Part shown: in pieces, positions 42,893 to 52,621 of the stretch
Numbering within the stretch: position 1 is the stretch's first letter
How the letters are laid out: each line of letters opens with the position of its first letter
NCBI GenBank assembly: GCA_039794245.1
Contig: JBDIVS010000017.1
Coordinates: 1 to 64,000, forward strand
Source of the DNA: DAITQM01 sp039794245
Lineage (GTDB): Bacteria; Pseudomonadota; Gammaproteobacteria; Xanthomonadales; Wenzhouxiangellaceae
Direction: 5' to 3'
Length of the DNA: 64,000 nt
Notes under the pieces: generated by a model
The model's database searches: none
What the model was told of the DNA's origin: nothing
What the model saw: only the letters and a program-made list of their open reading frames with translations
Translations under genes and position numbers: made by a program

Positions 42893-43711
42893 TTATTTCG
42901 ACAAGTGTACTTCGCGCTGTGGGAATGGGATCGAACAGCCGGCTTTTTCGAGCGCGGTTTTGAGCTGTTCGAGCAGTTCGCCACGTACGGTCCAGTAATC
43001 GTCGAGCAGTACCCAGGGCCGGACTGCGATATCGACGCTGCTTGCGGCGAGGTCGAGGATCATCACCAGCGCTTCTGGTTCTTTGAGCACTTTGGGGTGT
43101 GCGGCGAGCGTTGCGGCGATGGTGTCGCGGGCAAGCTTCAAGTCGTCGCTGTAACTGACGCCGATCACCAGGTCGATGCGGCGCATGGCCTGCGCCGTGT
43201 AATTGACGATGGTCGCGGCAGTGATCGCGGCGTTGGGGATGACGATTTCGCGCCTATCGGGGGTCAGGAGGATGGTACTGAACAGGCCGACCCGGCACAC
43301 CGTGCCTGAGACGCCGGCGGCTTCGATGAAATCGCCGTCGCCGAACGGCCGAAGCGCAACCAGCATAACACCCGAGGCGAGGTTGCCGAGCGAATCTTTC
43401 AGGGCCAGGCCGATTGCCAGGCCGGCGGCGCCGAGCAGGGCGAGCAGCGAGGTCGTTTCAATGCCGAGCTGGTCGAGCGCGGCGATCAGAACGGCGAGCG
43501 CCAGCGCGGCATAGAGCAGGTTGCCGAGAAACGACACCAGGATATTGTCGAGGCGGCGGCGGCGTAAAAGGTGCTGCAGGGCGCGGCTGAGGCGCCGGGC
43601 CAGCCACCAGCCGGCCAGCAGGATCAGGCCGGCGACCAGGATTCTGGCGCCCCAGAGCGCCGCCTGGTGGACGAGATCGGGCGGGATGCGGTCGAGCCAC
43701 TCTTTCATCAT
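42893..43711 (-). CDS. mscS: Small-conductance mechanosensitive channel (MscS family)
   Basis: A 272-residue channel releasing solutes on hypo-osmotic shock. Three membrane spans are visible (about 22-42, 62-82 and the pore helix 87-112 with GAAGLAIGLALKDSLGN), followed by the beta domain (LRPFGDGDFIEAAGVSGTV, IVIPNAAITAATIVNYT) and a C-terminal alpha/beta domain. The length is close to E. coli MscS. Confidence 0.92.
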   Translation of the reverse strand: MMKEWLDRIPPDLVHQAALWGARILVAGLILLAGWWLARRLSRALQHLLRRRRLDNILVSFLGNLLYAALALAVLIAALDQLGIETTSLLALLGAAGLAIGLALKDSLGNLASGVMLVALRPFGDGDFIEAAGVSGTVCRVGLFSTILLTPDRREIVIPNAAITAATIVNYTAQAMRRIDLVIGVSYSDDLKLARDTIAATLAAHPKVLKEPEALVMILDLAASSVDIAVRPWVLLDDYWTVRGELLEQLKTALEKAGCSIPFPQREVHLSK

Positions 43712-43724
43712 GAACGATCCGGGT

Positions 43725-44306
43725 CTAACGGTAATACGGATTTTCGCCCTGGGCGTGGTCGGTGACGTCGATGATGTCGGCGAGTTCGGGAATTTTCTCG
43801 CGCAGCGTTTTTTCGACGCCGAACTTCAGTGTCACGTCCACCTGCCGGCAGCCGTGGCAGCCGCCGCCGAAGCGCAGGACCGCGGCATTCTGCTCGGTGA
43901 CGGCGACCAGCGTCACATTGCCGCCGTGCGCCGCGATCTGCGGATTGATTTCCTGCTCGAGCACCCAGCGCACGCGTTCGGCGAGCGGCGCGTCAGCGGC
44001 CGGTGGTCTGCCTTTCAGGCCGGGGGCCTTGATCGTCAACTCGCCACCGGTGGCATTCTGCTGCCAATCGATCAGCGCTTCGTGCATCCAGGGGCCGGCG
44101 CTTTGCGCAATATAAAGATCGAAGCCTTCGCAGTGCTGTATCTCGTCGTCAGGCAGGCTTTCGCTGGGCAAGCAGAAAGTCAACTGGCACGCCGCCTGCG
44201 GCGTGCCCGGGCGCTCGACGGCCAGGCGCAGGCCGAGGTCCGGCAGTTTTTGCTGTTGCAGCAGACGGCGGAAATGCCGCTGGGCGTTGTCGGTGATGGC
44301 GATCAT
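43725..44306 (-). CDS. nfuA: Fe-S biogenesis protein NfuA
   Basis: A 193-residue carrier that delivers 4Fe-4S clusters. The N-terminal A-type-like domain (ITDNAQRHFRRLLQQQ) lacks the usual A-type cysteines, as expected. The C-terminal Nfu domain has NPQIAAHGGNVTLVAV and the cluster-binding pair in RFGGGCHGCRQVDVTLK. It lies 13 bp upstream of mscS on the same strand. Confidence 0.93.
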   Translation of the reverse strand: MIAITDNAQRHFRRLLQQQKLPDLGLRLAVERPGTPQAACQLTFCLPSESLPDDEIQHCEGFDLYIAQSAGPWMHEALIDWQQNATGGELTIKAPGLKGRPPAADAPLAERVRWVLEQEINPQIAAHGGNVTLVAVTEQNAAVLRFGGGCHGCRQVDVTLKFGVEKTLREKIPELADIIDVTDHAQGENPYYR

Positions 44307-44428
44307 TCCGAAAGGTGATCTCGACGGGGTAATATGGACGAAACTGGTCCTATTATGCCGTAATCGCTCGGCACAGCCAAGCTTCGGGTGGCGAGCGGGG
44401 CATCATGTGCCCGAATGCAACAGTTGGG

Positions 44429-47239
44429 TCAACCCCAGCGCCGCCGTTCGCCGTCACCCAGGTTGGCGACGCAGCGGGTGCAGATTTCGGGATGCGCTGG
44501 ATCGGCACCGACGTCGGCGCGGTGGTGCCAGCAGCGGATGCACTTGGCTTTGTCGGTGGCGGTGACCGCGATCGCGACTTGGCCTTCACGCAGCGTTTCA
44601 GCGGCGGCTTCATCCTCGGCCAGCGGGACGACGGTGACATCGCCGGTAATCAATAAAAAGCGCAGTTCGTCGCCGAATTCGCAAAGCGTCGAAAAATAAG
44701 GCTCGGCAGCGGCGATCTTCACTTCGGCGGCCAGTGCGCCGCGCACTTTCCCTTCCCGCCGCGCCGCCTCGATTGCCCGGCTGACTGCTTCGCGCACGGC
44801 AAGCAGGCGATCGATGCGCTCTTTGTCGGCGCCGCCGTTCGGCGGCGGGAGATGTTCGTACCACACCGCCATCATCACCGACGGTGGGCGCGCACCGGGT
44901 AGGTGCTGCCAGATTTCCTCGGCGGTGAACGGCAGGATCGGCGCCAGCCAGCGGCACAGCGCCTCGGCGATATGGTACAGCGCACTTTGCGCCGAACGCC
45001 GGCCGGGCGAGCGGCGCGGCATCGTGTACAGTCTGTCTTTGAGCACATCGAGATAAAAGGCGCCCATTTCGATATTGCAGAAGTGGTGGACCCGTTGGTA
45101 GATGTCGAGGTAACGGTACTCGTCATACGCCGCGGTGACTTCGGTCTGTACCTTGGCGGTCAAGTCCAGCGCCCAGCGGTCGAGCGGCAGCAGTTCGCCG
45201 GCCGGCAACAGGTCGCGCCCGGGATCGAAACCGTCGAGGTTGCCGAGCAGGTAGCGCGCCGTGTTGCGCATCCGGCGGTAGGTATCGGCGATGCGCTCGA
45301 GGATTTCGTTGGACAGCGTCATTTCCTGCGTGTAATCGGTGGCCGCGACCCACAAGCGGAGAATGTCGGCGCCGAGGCGGGCGATGATCTCCTGCGGCGG
45401 GATGACGTTGCCCAGCGATTTGCTCATCTTGCGGCCTTCGGCATCGACCGTGAAGCCGTGGGTCAGCACCTGGCGGTAAGGCGCGCGGCCGTACATTGCC
45501 GAGGAGGTGAGCAGCGAGGAATGAAACCAGCCGCGGTGCTGGTCCGAGCCTTCGAGGTAGAGATCGGCCGGGGTGCCCAGTTCGGGGCGTTGTTCCAGCA
45601 CGCAGTAGTGCGAAACACCGGAATCGAACCACACATCGAGAATGTCGCCGCTCCGCTCCCAGTCGGCAGTATCGACGCCGAGCCGGTGGTCGATGACCTC
45701 GTCGTACCAGGCGTCGACGCCCTCGCTTTCGACGATCCCGGCAAAGCGGCGGATCAGCGCCGGGGTTTCGGGGTGCAGCGTCTGGTCGCGGCGCGACAGG
45801 TAAAACGGCAGCGGCACGCCCCACAGGCGCTGCCGCGAGATGCACCAGTCGGGACGGTTGGCGATCATACCGGCGATGCGTTGCTCGCCCCAGGCCGGCA
45901 CCCATTTGACCTGGCCGATCGCCGCCAGCGCGGTGCTGCGCAGGCCCGCCCGGTCGAGCGCGATAAACCATTGCGGCGTGCTGCGGAAGGCCGTCGGGCT
46001 TTTGTGCCGCCAGCAATGCGGGTAGCTGTGGGCGAACTCGGCGCTGTGCAGCAAGCGGCCGCGGGCGGCAAGGTCGGCCTCGATCGTGCCGTTCGCCTCC
46101 CAGATCGATTGGCCGGCGACCAGCGGCGTGTCGGGCAGAAAGCGGCCGTCGGGTCCGACCGGGTTGTAGATTTCCAGACCGTTGGCCTGCCCGGCGAGAA
46201 AGTCCTCTTCGCCGTGCCCGGGCGCCGTGTGGACCGCGCCGGTGCCCTGTTCGGTCGTCACGTGTTCGCCGAGAATCACCGGCACCGGCCGCGACTCGAA
46301 AGGATGTTCGAGCTCGATCGCTAAGAGTTCCCGGCCGCGGACGGGAGCGGAGACGGCCAGTTGGTCGGCGCCCCAGCGGGCGAGGCAGGCCGCGGCCAGG
46401 TCGGTGGCGATCACGACTTGCCGTTCCTCACCGTTTAGCCGGATATGATACATGGCGTACGACAGCTCGGGGTGAACCGCGACCGCGCGGTTGGCCGGCA
46501 GCGTCCACGGTGTGGTGGTCCAGATCGCGATACCCGGGCCGGCACCCGGCAACGCCGTGGTCGCGAAACGGGCCGCGAATGCTTCAGGGTCGATGGCCGG
46601 AAACAGCACATCGACCGCCGGCGAGATTTTGTCGCGATATTCGATCTCCGCCTCGGCCAGCGCCGAGGCGCAATCGAAACACCAGTGCACCGGCTTGACA
46701 CCGCGCACCAGGTGGCCGCGCTCGACGATCACGGCCAGCGCCCGGAGCATGTTGGCTTCGTAGCTGAGATCCATCGTGATATAGGGGGAGAACCAATCGC
46801 CGAGCACACCGAGGCGGATGAAGCTGCGGCGCTGCAAGTCGATCTGCGATGCGGCATAGGCGCGGCACGCGGCACGGAAGGCGCGGCGGTCGGTGTCGGC
46901 AGTCACCTTGCCCAGCGATTTTTCGATCTGGTGTTCGATCGGCAGGCCGTGGCAGTCCCAACCCGGCACATACGGCGCCTGGTAGCCCGCCAGCCAGCGC
47001 GAGCGGACGACGATATCCTTCAGTATCTTGTTCAGCGCATGGCCGAGGTGGATATCCCCGTTGGCATACGGCGGGCCGTCGTGCAGCACGAAACGCGGCC
47101 GGCCCTCGCCGGCGGCGATCAACTTGCGGTACAAATCCTCCCGTTGCCAGCGTTCGAGCATGGCCGGCTCGCGTTCGGCGAGCGCGGCTTTCATCGGAAA
47201 ATCCGTGCGCGGCAGGTTGATCGTGTTTTTGTAGTCCAT
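44429..47239 (-). CDS. ileS: Isoleucyl-tRNA synthetase
   Basis: A 936-residue class I synthetase. HIGH-type motif is DIHLGHALNKILKD near residue 62, KMSKS motif is EGRKMSKSLGNVIPP near 603, and a C-terminal zinc finger is formed by CIRCWHH and ICTRCVANL. The length matches bacterial IleS. It follows ribF on the minus strand, the standard gammaproteobacterial order; lspA, usually next, is absent and nfuA follows instead. Confidence 0.97.
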   Translation of the reverse strand: MDYKNTINLPRTDFPMKAALAEREPAMLERWQREDLYRKLIAAGEGRPRFVLHDGPPYANGDIHLGHALNKILKDIVVRSRWLAGYQAPYVPGWDCHGLPIEHQIEKSLGKVTADTDRRAFRAACRAYAASQIDLQRRSFIRLGVLGDWFSPYITMDLSYEANMLRALAVIVERGHLVRGVKPVHWCFDCASALAEAEIEYRDKISPAVDVLFPAIDPEAFAARFATTALPGAGPGIAIWTTTPWTLPANRAVAVHPELSYAMYHIRLNGEERQVVIATDLAAACLARWGADQLAVSAPVRGRELLAIELEHPFESRPVPVILGEHVTTEQGTGAVHTAPGHGEEDFLAGQANGLEIYNPVGPDGRFLPDTPLVAGQSIWEANGTIEADLAARGRLLHSAEFAHSYPHCWRHKSPTAFRSTPQWFIALDRAGLRSTALAAIGQVKWVPAWGEQRIAGMIANRPDWCISRQRLWGVPLPFYLSRRDQTLHPETPALIRRFAGIVESEGVDAWYDEVIDHRLGVDTADWERSGDILDVWFDSGVSHYCVLEQRPELGTPADLYLEGSDQHRGWFHSSLLTSSAMYGRAPYRQVLTHGFTVDAEGRKMSKSLGNVIPPQEIIARLGADILRLWVAATDYTQEMTLSNEILERIADTYRRMRNTARYLLGNLDGFDPGRDLLPAGELLPLDRWALDLTAKVQTEVTAAYDEYRYLDIYQRVHHFCNIEMGAFYLDVLKDRLYTMPRRSPGRRSAQSALYHIAEALCRWLAPILPFTAEEIWQHLPGARPPSVMMAVWYEHLPPPNGGADKERIDRLLAVREAVSRAIEAARREGKVRGALAAEVKIAAAEPYFSTLCEFGDELRFLLITGDVTVVPLAEDEAAAETLREGQVAIAVTATDKAKCIRCWHHRADVGADPAHPEICTRCVANLGDGERRRWG

Positions 47240-47258
47240 GGTTGCGGTGTGTTACAGG

Positions 47259-48206
47259 TCAGCGGCAGGCGGCGAGCGCGGCACGGGCCGCGGCGGCGTC
47301 CAGCGCCATTTGCCGGGTCATCATCTCAAGGTCTTCGAAGCGCACCTCGTCGCGCAAACGGGCGATGAAGCGGACAGTCAGGCGCCGGCCGTAAAGGTCG
47401 CCATCGTAATCGAAAAGGTGGGCTTCCAGCAGCGGCGCGCCGCCGTCGCCCAGTGTCGGCCGGACACCGGCGCTTGCCACGCCGTCGCGCCAGGGGCCGC
47501 CGCCGGCCGGCTGGACGCGAACCGCGAAGATGCCGGCGAGCGGCAGGCGCCGCCGGTGCAGCGAAAAATTGGCGGTGGCAAAGCCCAGCCGGCGCCCCAT
47601 GCCGAGCCCGCGGCTGACCCGGCCGGTATAGTCGAACGGCCGGCCGAGCAGGCAGGCGGCACCGTCCAGATCGCCGGCGGCGAGCGCGGCGCGGACCCGC
47701 GAACTGCTGATCCGCGTACCGTTTTCCAGTACCAGCGGTATGGCCTCGACGGTAAAGCCGTGCCGCCGGCCGGCGGCGGCGAGTAACGCCACATCGCCCA
47801 TCCGGCCGCGGCCGAAACGAAAATCCTCGCCGACGATCACCCGCCGGGCGCCGAGCGCCGAGACCAGGATCGTTTCCACAAATGCTTCGGCGTCCAGGGC
47901 CGCCAGGTCGCTGTTGAAGCGTAATTGCCAGACCGTATCGGGCGCCGCCGCCAGTCTCTCGCCGGCCAGCAGGCGCAGGCGCTCGGCGGCGGTGGTCAGG
48001 CGTGGCGGCAATTCGGCCGCCGGGTTTCGCGCCTTGAGAAAGTATTCCTTCGGCAACGGCTCGAAACACAGCATCGCCCGCGGCCCGCCGGCCCTGGCAG
48101 CGGCGTCCAGCAGGGCGAGATGACCGCGGTGCAGGCCGTCGAACGCCCCGATCACGACGGTCGGATGATGCCCGGGACGGGCTGAAAAATCTCGAAGGAA
48201 GCGCAT
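47259..48206 (-). CDS. ribF: Bifunctional riboflavin kinase / FAD synthetase
   Basis: A 315-residue enzyme making FMN and FAD. The N-terminal nucleotidyltransferase domain has VVIGAFDGLHRGHLALL and VGEDFRFGRGRMGD. The C-terminal kinase domain has GMGRRLGFATANFSL and EAHLFDYDGDLYGRRL. I chose the ATG at 48206 (MRFLRDFSARPG); another in-frame ATG lies four codons upstream. Twenty bases separate it from ileS. Confidence 0.94.
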   Translation of the reverse strand: MRFLRDFSARPGHHPTVVIGAFDGLHRGHLALLDAAARAGGPRAMLCFEPLPKEYFLKARNPAAELPPRLTTAAERLRLLAGERLAAAPDTVWQLRFNSDLAALDAEAFVETILVSALGARRVIVGEDFRFGRGRMGDVALLAAAGRRHGFTVEAIPLVLENGTRISSSRVRAALAAGDLDGAACLLGRPFDYTGRVSRGLGMGRRLGFATANFSLHRRRLPLAGIFAVRVQPAGGGPWRDGVASAGVRPTLGDGGAPLLEAHLFDYDGDLYGRRLTVRFIARLRDEVRFEDLEMMTRQMALDAAAARAALAACR

Positions 48207-48473
48207 GGCGGCGCGCATTATCCCAGATAGTCCAGGGCAAAACCTCTGGCACCGCCGCACGGGCGTTGACGAGGACGGCGCGCACCCCTGCAAGGTCGCC
48301 TGCGGCGCGTCCAAATTCGTTTCCGACGAATTTGTCCGGATCGCGCCCGCTGCCGCGGGTGCGTCCGGAATGACAACAGTGGGGGTGGTGGGCGCGGCTG
48401 GAATGACGAGAGGGGGTTGCCTGTCGTTGGTTTCCGGGAACCGTAGGAACGAGGAACCAGGAACGGTCAACGA
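48207..48473. repeat. REP-like inverted segments between murJ and ribF
   Basis: This 267-bp gap contains two GGAATGACA/G segments (48369 and 48399) and paired TCCGGA boxes (48337 and 48364) flanking CCCGCTGCCGCGGG. Read on the minus strand it has the GTCATTCCGGACGC form common among dispersed palindromic repeats of high-GC proteobacteria. No gene is visible. Confidence 0.5.
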
Positions 48474-50114
48474 TCAAGCGGTTTCCCGCAAATCGGCCGG
48501 CTTGAGGCCAAAGAGGCGGGCGGCGGTGAGGTAGAGGGCTGCGCCGCCGCTGACCAGGATGGCTAAAGCGGCGGCGCGCCATAGTGCGGTGCCCTGGAAC
48601 CAGCCGGTGAAGTGCGGCGTGGCCCAGAGCAAACCGGCGGCCATCACCCCGCTGGCGGCGGCGGCGCGGGCGAAAACCAGGGCGAGTCCCCTGGTCTCGG
48701 GTGTTAAGCCGCGGCGGTGAAGGCCGCGCCACAACAAGCCGGCGTTGAGCCAGGCGCTGGCGCTGCTCGCCAGGGCCAGCGCGGCGTGCAGGCCGGGTGT
48801 CGCCCCGAGCCGGTGCACTAACGAGCCTTCGGCCGGGGTGGTGAATATCATGAGTCCGAGGGCCAAAAACGCGAGGTTGAGGACGATATTGGCGAGCATC
48901 GCGGCGATCGCGATCTTGACCGGCGTTTTCGTGTCCTGGCGGGCGTAATACGCCGGCGCTAGGGACTTGATCAGCAAAAAAGCCGGCAGGCCGGGGGCAT
49001 AGGCGATCACCGCCCAGGCGGCCAGCGCCGTGTCGCGTGCCGAAAACGCGCCGTAGGTGAACAGCGCAAACAAGATTCGCTTGGCCAGAAGACCGAGTCC
49101 GAACGAGGCCGGCAGGCCGATGACCCAGACCCAGCGCACCCCCCAGGCCAGTGTCCGGCGCCCGTGCTCGAGATCGCCGTTGGCGTGGTGGCGGGCCAGT
49201 GCCGGCAGCGTAACCGTGGCCAGGGCGACGCCGAACACGCCGATCGGGAATTCGAGCAGGCGGTCGGCGTAGTACAGCCACGAGACGCTGCCGGTGAGAA
49301 GCAGCGAGGCGAGCAGCGTGTCGATCAGCAGGTTGACCTGCGCCACCGATGAGCCGAACAACGTCGGTAGCATCAGGCCAAGGATACGCCGCACCCCCGC
49401 GTGCCCGGGGCGCCAGCGCGGCCGCGGCAAAAGACCGAGGCGGACCAGGGACGGCATGAGGAACAGCAACTGCAACGCACCGGCCGCCGCCACCCCGGCG
49501 GCCAGCGCGGTGACCGGCACCGTGAACCAGGCGTGTGCCGCCAGTGCCGCGGCGATCAGCGACAAATTGAGCAGCACCGGGGTCAGCGCCGGCAGAAAGA
49601 ATCGCCCGAAGGTGTTCAGGATACCGGCGGCCAGCGCCGTCAGTGAGATCAGCGGCAGGTACGGAAACGTCAGGCGCAACAAATCGCCGGCCAGGCGCCA
49701 TTGCGCCGGATCGTCGATAAAACCGGGCGCGAATATCATGATCACGTAGCGTGCGCCGAGCATCGCCGCAGCGGTGATCAACAGCAGCGCGGCGATCAGC
49801 GCGCCGCTGACCGCATCGAGCAGCTCGCGCAGTGCGGCACGGTCGCCGCGCGCCCGGTATTCGGCTAGCAGCGGCACAAAGGCGAGCGCGAACGAACCTT
49901 CGGCGAACAACCGGCGCAGGAAATTGGGAATCCGGAAGGCGACGAAAAAAGCGTCGGTCGCGGCCCCGGCGCCGAACACCCGGGCGATCACCAGATCGCG
50001 CCCCAGGCCGCTCAGGCGCGACAGCAGGGTCGCCGCCCCGACGCTGCCGGTCGCTTTCAACAACCGATGCGGCCGGTGCGCCGGGGTAGGGCGGTCGGGC
50101 GTCAACCCCGGCAC
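48474..50114 (-). CDS. murJ: Lipid II flippase MurJ
   Basis: A 546-residue membrane protein of the MATE-like MOP superfamily that moves lipid II across the inner membrane. The N terminus GSVGAATLLSRLSGLGRD, FFVAFRIPNFLRRLFAEG and many membrane spans (14 expected) are typical. It starts divergently from rpsT, the usual gammaproteobacterial layout. The exact start within the first 20 codons is uncertain. Confidence 0.94.
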   Translation of the reverse strand: MPGLTPDRPTPAHRPHRLLKATGSVGAATLLSRLSGLGRDLVIARVFGAGAATDAFFVAFRIPNFLRRLFAEGSFALAFVPLLAEYRARGDRAALRELLDAVSGALIAALLLITAAAMLGARYVIMIFAPGFIDDPAQWRLAGDLLRLTFPYLPLISLTALAAGILNTFGRFFLPALTPVLLNLSLIAAALAAHAWFTVPVTALAAGVAAAGALQLLFLMPSLVRLGLLPRPRWRPGHAGVRRILGLMLPTLFGSSVAQVNLLIDTLLASLLLTGSVSWLYYADRLLEFPIGVFGVALATVTLPALARHHANGDLEHGRRTLAWGVRWVWVIGLPASFGLGLLAKRILFALFTYGAFSARDTALAAWAVIAYAPGLPAFLLIKSLAPAYYARQDTKTPVKIAIAAMLANIVLNLAFLALGLMIFTTPAEGSLVHRLGATPGLHAALALASSASAWLNAGLLWRGLHRRGLTPETRGLALVFARAAAASGVMAAGLLWATPHFTGWFQGTALWRAAALAILVSGGAALYLTAARLFGLKPADLRETA

Positions 50115-50220
50115 AGGTAATTGACCTTGTCAGGTAAAATTGCGAAAATAGGCGATTGCATTCGTTCCCGATACCCCGCGCGGCGCACCCCGCACCGCGA
50201 TTGTACTTTCAGGAGATTTT

Positions 50221-50484
50221 GTGGCCAATATCGCATCCGCCCGCAAGCGGGCCCGCCAGGCAATGCATCGCCGCCGCGCCAACATGGCGCAACGCTCGGC
50301 GTTACGCACCTCGCTTCGTCTTGTCACCCGGGCGATCGCCGCCGGCGATCGAGAGGCCGCAAACGCGGCGTTCCGCCAGGCCGTGCCGGTGATCGACGGC
50401 GCCGTCACCAAAGGACTGATTCATCGTAACAAGGCCGACCGGCAAAAATCCCGCCTCAACCGCCATATCCGGGCTTTGGCCTGA
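50221..50484 (+). CDS. rpsT: 30S ribosomal protein S20
   Basis: An 87-residue basic protein binding 16S rRNA: MANIASARKRARQAMHRRR, then NKADRQKSRLNRHIRAL. It starts with GTG, preceded by CAGGAGA; a non-ATG start is also usual for rpsT in E. coli, where it contributes to weak, autoregulated translation. Confidence 0.96.
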   Translation: MANIASARKRARQAMHRRRANMAQRSALRTSLRLVTRAIAAGDREAANAAFRQAVPVIDGAVTKGLIHRNKADRQKSRLNRHIRALA

Positions 50485-50527
50485 TTCGACGGTGCATCGG
50501 CTTGGATGGACCTTCGTCCATCCATGG

Positions 50528-51637
50528 TCATTCAAAAGCGCCGTCAGGATTGCCTGGGCCGGTATGCTCCGGCGCCGCGCCGGCGGCGTCTCGAGCGCTT
50601 TCGGGTTCGTCCGGCCGGCGGGCGGCCTGCAGGCGGCCGAGCGCCTGGTAGATGTCCAGGGCGAGGGTCTTCAAGCCCGAGCCCTCGGGCGCCGAGATCG
50701 CATACCACGGGCCTTCCCAGCCCAGCGCCGCAACGGTTTCCCGGGCCAGTTCGAGCGATGCTTCAGGCAGCCGTAAATCGGCCTTGGTGAAGACCAGCCA
50801 GCGCGGCCGCGCCACCAGTTCGGCTCGATATTCCTCCAGTTCACCGGCCACTTCCCGGATCTCGGCGGCCAGCGACTCGGGCGTGGCATCCGGTTCGAGC
50901 GCCACCAGGTGCAGCAACAAGCGTGTCCGGTCGAGGTGGCGTAAAAAGCGCAGGCCGAGCCCGGCGCCCTGCGCCGCCCCGGAGATGATCCCCGGAATGT
51001 CGGCGATCACGAAACTCTCGTCGGGGCCGAGGCGGACCACGCCGAGCGCCGGGTGCAGCGTCGTGAAGGGATAATCGGCGATTTTCGGCCGGGCCGCCGA
51101 CAGGCGGCTGACCAGCGTCGATTTACCGGCGTTGGGCAGGCCGAGCAGGCCGACGTCGGCCAAAAGTTTGAGTTCGAGGTACAGGTTCCGCTCTTCGCCG
51201 GCGGTGCCGGGTGTGAACTGGCGCGGCGCGCGGTTGGTCGAGGATTTGAAGTGCAGATTGCCGAGACCGCCGCGGCCGCCGCGGGCGACGCGCAAGCGCT
51301 CGCCGTGGACGGTCAGGTCGCCGAGCCATTCGCCGCTGTCGGCGTCCTTGACGATGGTGCCGACCGGCACGCGGATTTCGATATCAGCGCCGCTCGCCCC
51401 GGTCATCTGCCGGCCCCGGCCGGGTGCGCCGTTGGCGGCGCGGAACAGCCGGGCATGGCGGAAATCGACGAGCGTGTTGAGGCCAGAATCGGCGACCAGG
51501 TCGATATGGCCGCCGCGGCCGCCGTCACCGCCGTCCGGGCCGCCGAACGGGATGAATTTCTCGCGCCGGAAACTGGCGCTGCCGGCCCCGCCGGAACCGG
51601 CGATGACCCGCACCGTGGCCTCATCGACGAATTTCAT
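50528..51637 (-). CDS. obgE: GTPase ObgE/CgtA
   Basis: A 369-residue ribosome-assembly GTPase. The glycine-rich Obg fold covers the first ~158 residues (GGDGGRGGHIDLVAD, ARGGRGGLGNLHFKSS). The G domain follows with G1 GLPNAGKSTLV, switch DIPGIISGAAQG and G4 VFTKADL. The C-terminal tail is low complexity. It is third in rplU-rpmA-obgE, 118 bp after rpmA. Confidence 0.96.
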   Translation of the reverse strand: MKFVDEATVRVIAGSGGAGSASFRREKFIPFGGPDGGDGGRGGHIDLVADSGLNTLVDFRHARLFRAANGAPGRGRQMTGASGADIEIRVPVGTIVKDADSGEWLGDLTVHGERLRVARGGRGGLGNLHFKSSTNRAPRQFTPGTAGEERNLYLELKLLADVGLLGLPNAGKSTLVSRLSAARPKIADYPFTTLHPALGVVRLGPDESFVIADIPGIISGAAQGAGLGLRFLRHLDRTRLLLHLVALEPDATPESLAAEIREVAGELEEYRAELVARPRWLVFTKADLRLPEASLELARETVAALGWEGPWYAISAPEGSGLKTLALDIYQALGRLQAARRPDEPESARDAAGAAPEHTGPGNPDGAFE

Positions 51638-51755
51638 AGGTCAGGGTGGGAGATGCTGGCGCAGTGGCGGCGGGCACAAAGCCCGCCGGGGCGCCGGATT
51701 CGCCGCCCGCCGTGCCGGAGCGGGGTTACCCCGGCTGGCGGTGCATGGGGTGACG

Positions 51756-52013
51756 TCAGTCGCCGACGACGCTGACGTACTGGCGTTTGCGCGCCCCGCC
51801 GAAACGGAACGCCACCTTGCCGTCGGCCAGCGCAAACAGCGTATGGTCGCGGCCGACGCCGACATTGTCGCCGGCATGAAAGCGCGTGCCGCGCTGGCGG
51901 ACCAGGATATTGCCGGCCGCCACCTGTTCGCCGCCATAGCGCTTGACACCCAGGTATTTGGGGTTCGAATCGCGGCCGTTGCGGGTACTGCCGCCTGCTT
52001 TCTTGTGTGCCAT
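51756..52013 (-). CDS. rpmA: 50S ribosomal protein L27
   Basis: An 85-residue protein reaching the peptidyl-transferase centre with its N terminus: MAHKKAGGSTRNGRDSNPKY, then AGNILVRQRGTRFH. Twelve bases downstream of rplU, the universal order. Confidence 0.97.
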   Translation of the reverse strand: MAHKKAGGSTRNGRDSNPKYLGVKRYGGEQVAAGNILVRQRGTRFHAGDNVGVGRDHTLFALADGKVAFRFGGARKRQYVSVVGD

Positions 52014-52025
52014 CTCTCTCGCTCC

Positions 52026-52337
52026 TCAGCCCTGGATGCCGGTGATCTTGAGCGCCGTGTAGTACTGGCGGTGCCCCTGGTGTTTCATATGGTGCTTGCG
52101 GCGACGGAATTTCAGGATGTGCACCTTGTCGCCGCGACCGTGGCCGACGACCTCGGCCGAGACTTTGACCCCGGCGAGGAGCGGCTCGCCGACCCGGCTT
52201 TCGCCGTCGCCGCCGACCATCAACACCTCGTCGATTTCCACCGTCTGCCCGGCCTCGACCGGCAGTTTTTCGACGCGCAGCACATCGCCGGGCGCCACCC
52301 GGTATTGCTTGCCGCCGGTCTTGATCACTGCGTACAT
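52026..52337 (-). CDS. rplU: 50S ribosomal protein L21
   Basis: A 103-residue ribosomal protein: MYAVIKTGGKQYRVAPGDVL, ending RRKHHMKHQGHRQYYT with ITGI. An in-frame ATG directly upstream (52340) could add one Met. The 284-bp region upstream carries the operon promoter and the start region of the divergent sigma-factor gene; I see no other gene there. Confidence 0.96.
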   Translation of the reverse strand: MYAVIKTGGKQYRVAPGDVLRVEKLPVEAGQTVEIDEVLMVGGDGESRVGEPLLAGVKVSAEVVGHGRGDKVHILKFRRRKHHMKHQGHRQYYTALKITGIQG

Positions 52338-52621
52338 CATCCAGCCCTTGAATTGCCCAAACCAAAGAGCGGAAATTCTACATCAAACGCGGTTGACGGG
52401 CAAGGACTGGACCGGCCTGCGCGTTGCGCTCTCGGACTGAAGGGGCCAGGCGGCGCCCGCTTGTCATCGCTCACTCGGGGGTCCGGCGAGATTCGTCGCT
52501 GCCAAAGATCGCCCGGCAATGGCCGGGGGCGGCGATTCCCGGCTCAGGAGCGGTCAACCACGGGCCGGATGCTGCGTTTCCGTATCATGACCACCGAGGT
52601 GAGAAAACAGGCTGATCGACA

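Noticed and set aside
47326..49701. 791-codon minus-strand frame spanning ribF and murJ
   Set aside because: Alternative-frame shadow rich in Arg/Pro; ribF and murJ in their own frames account for the region.
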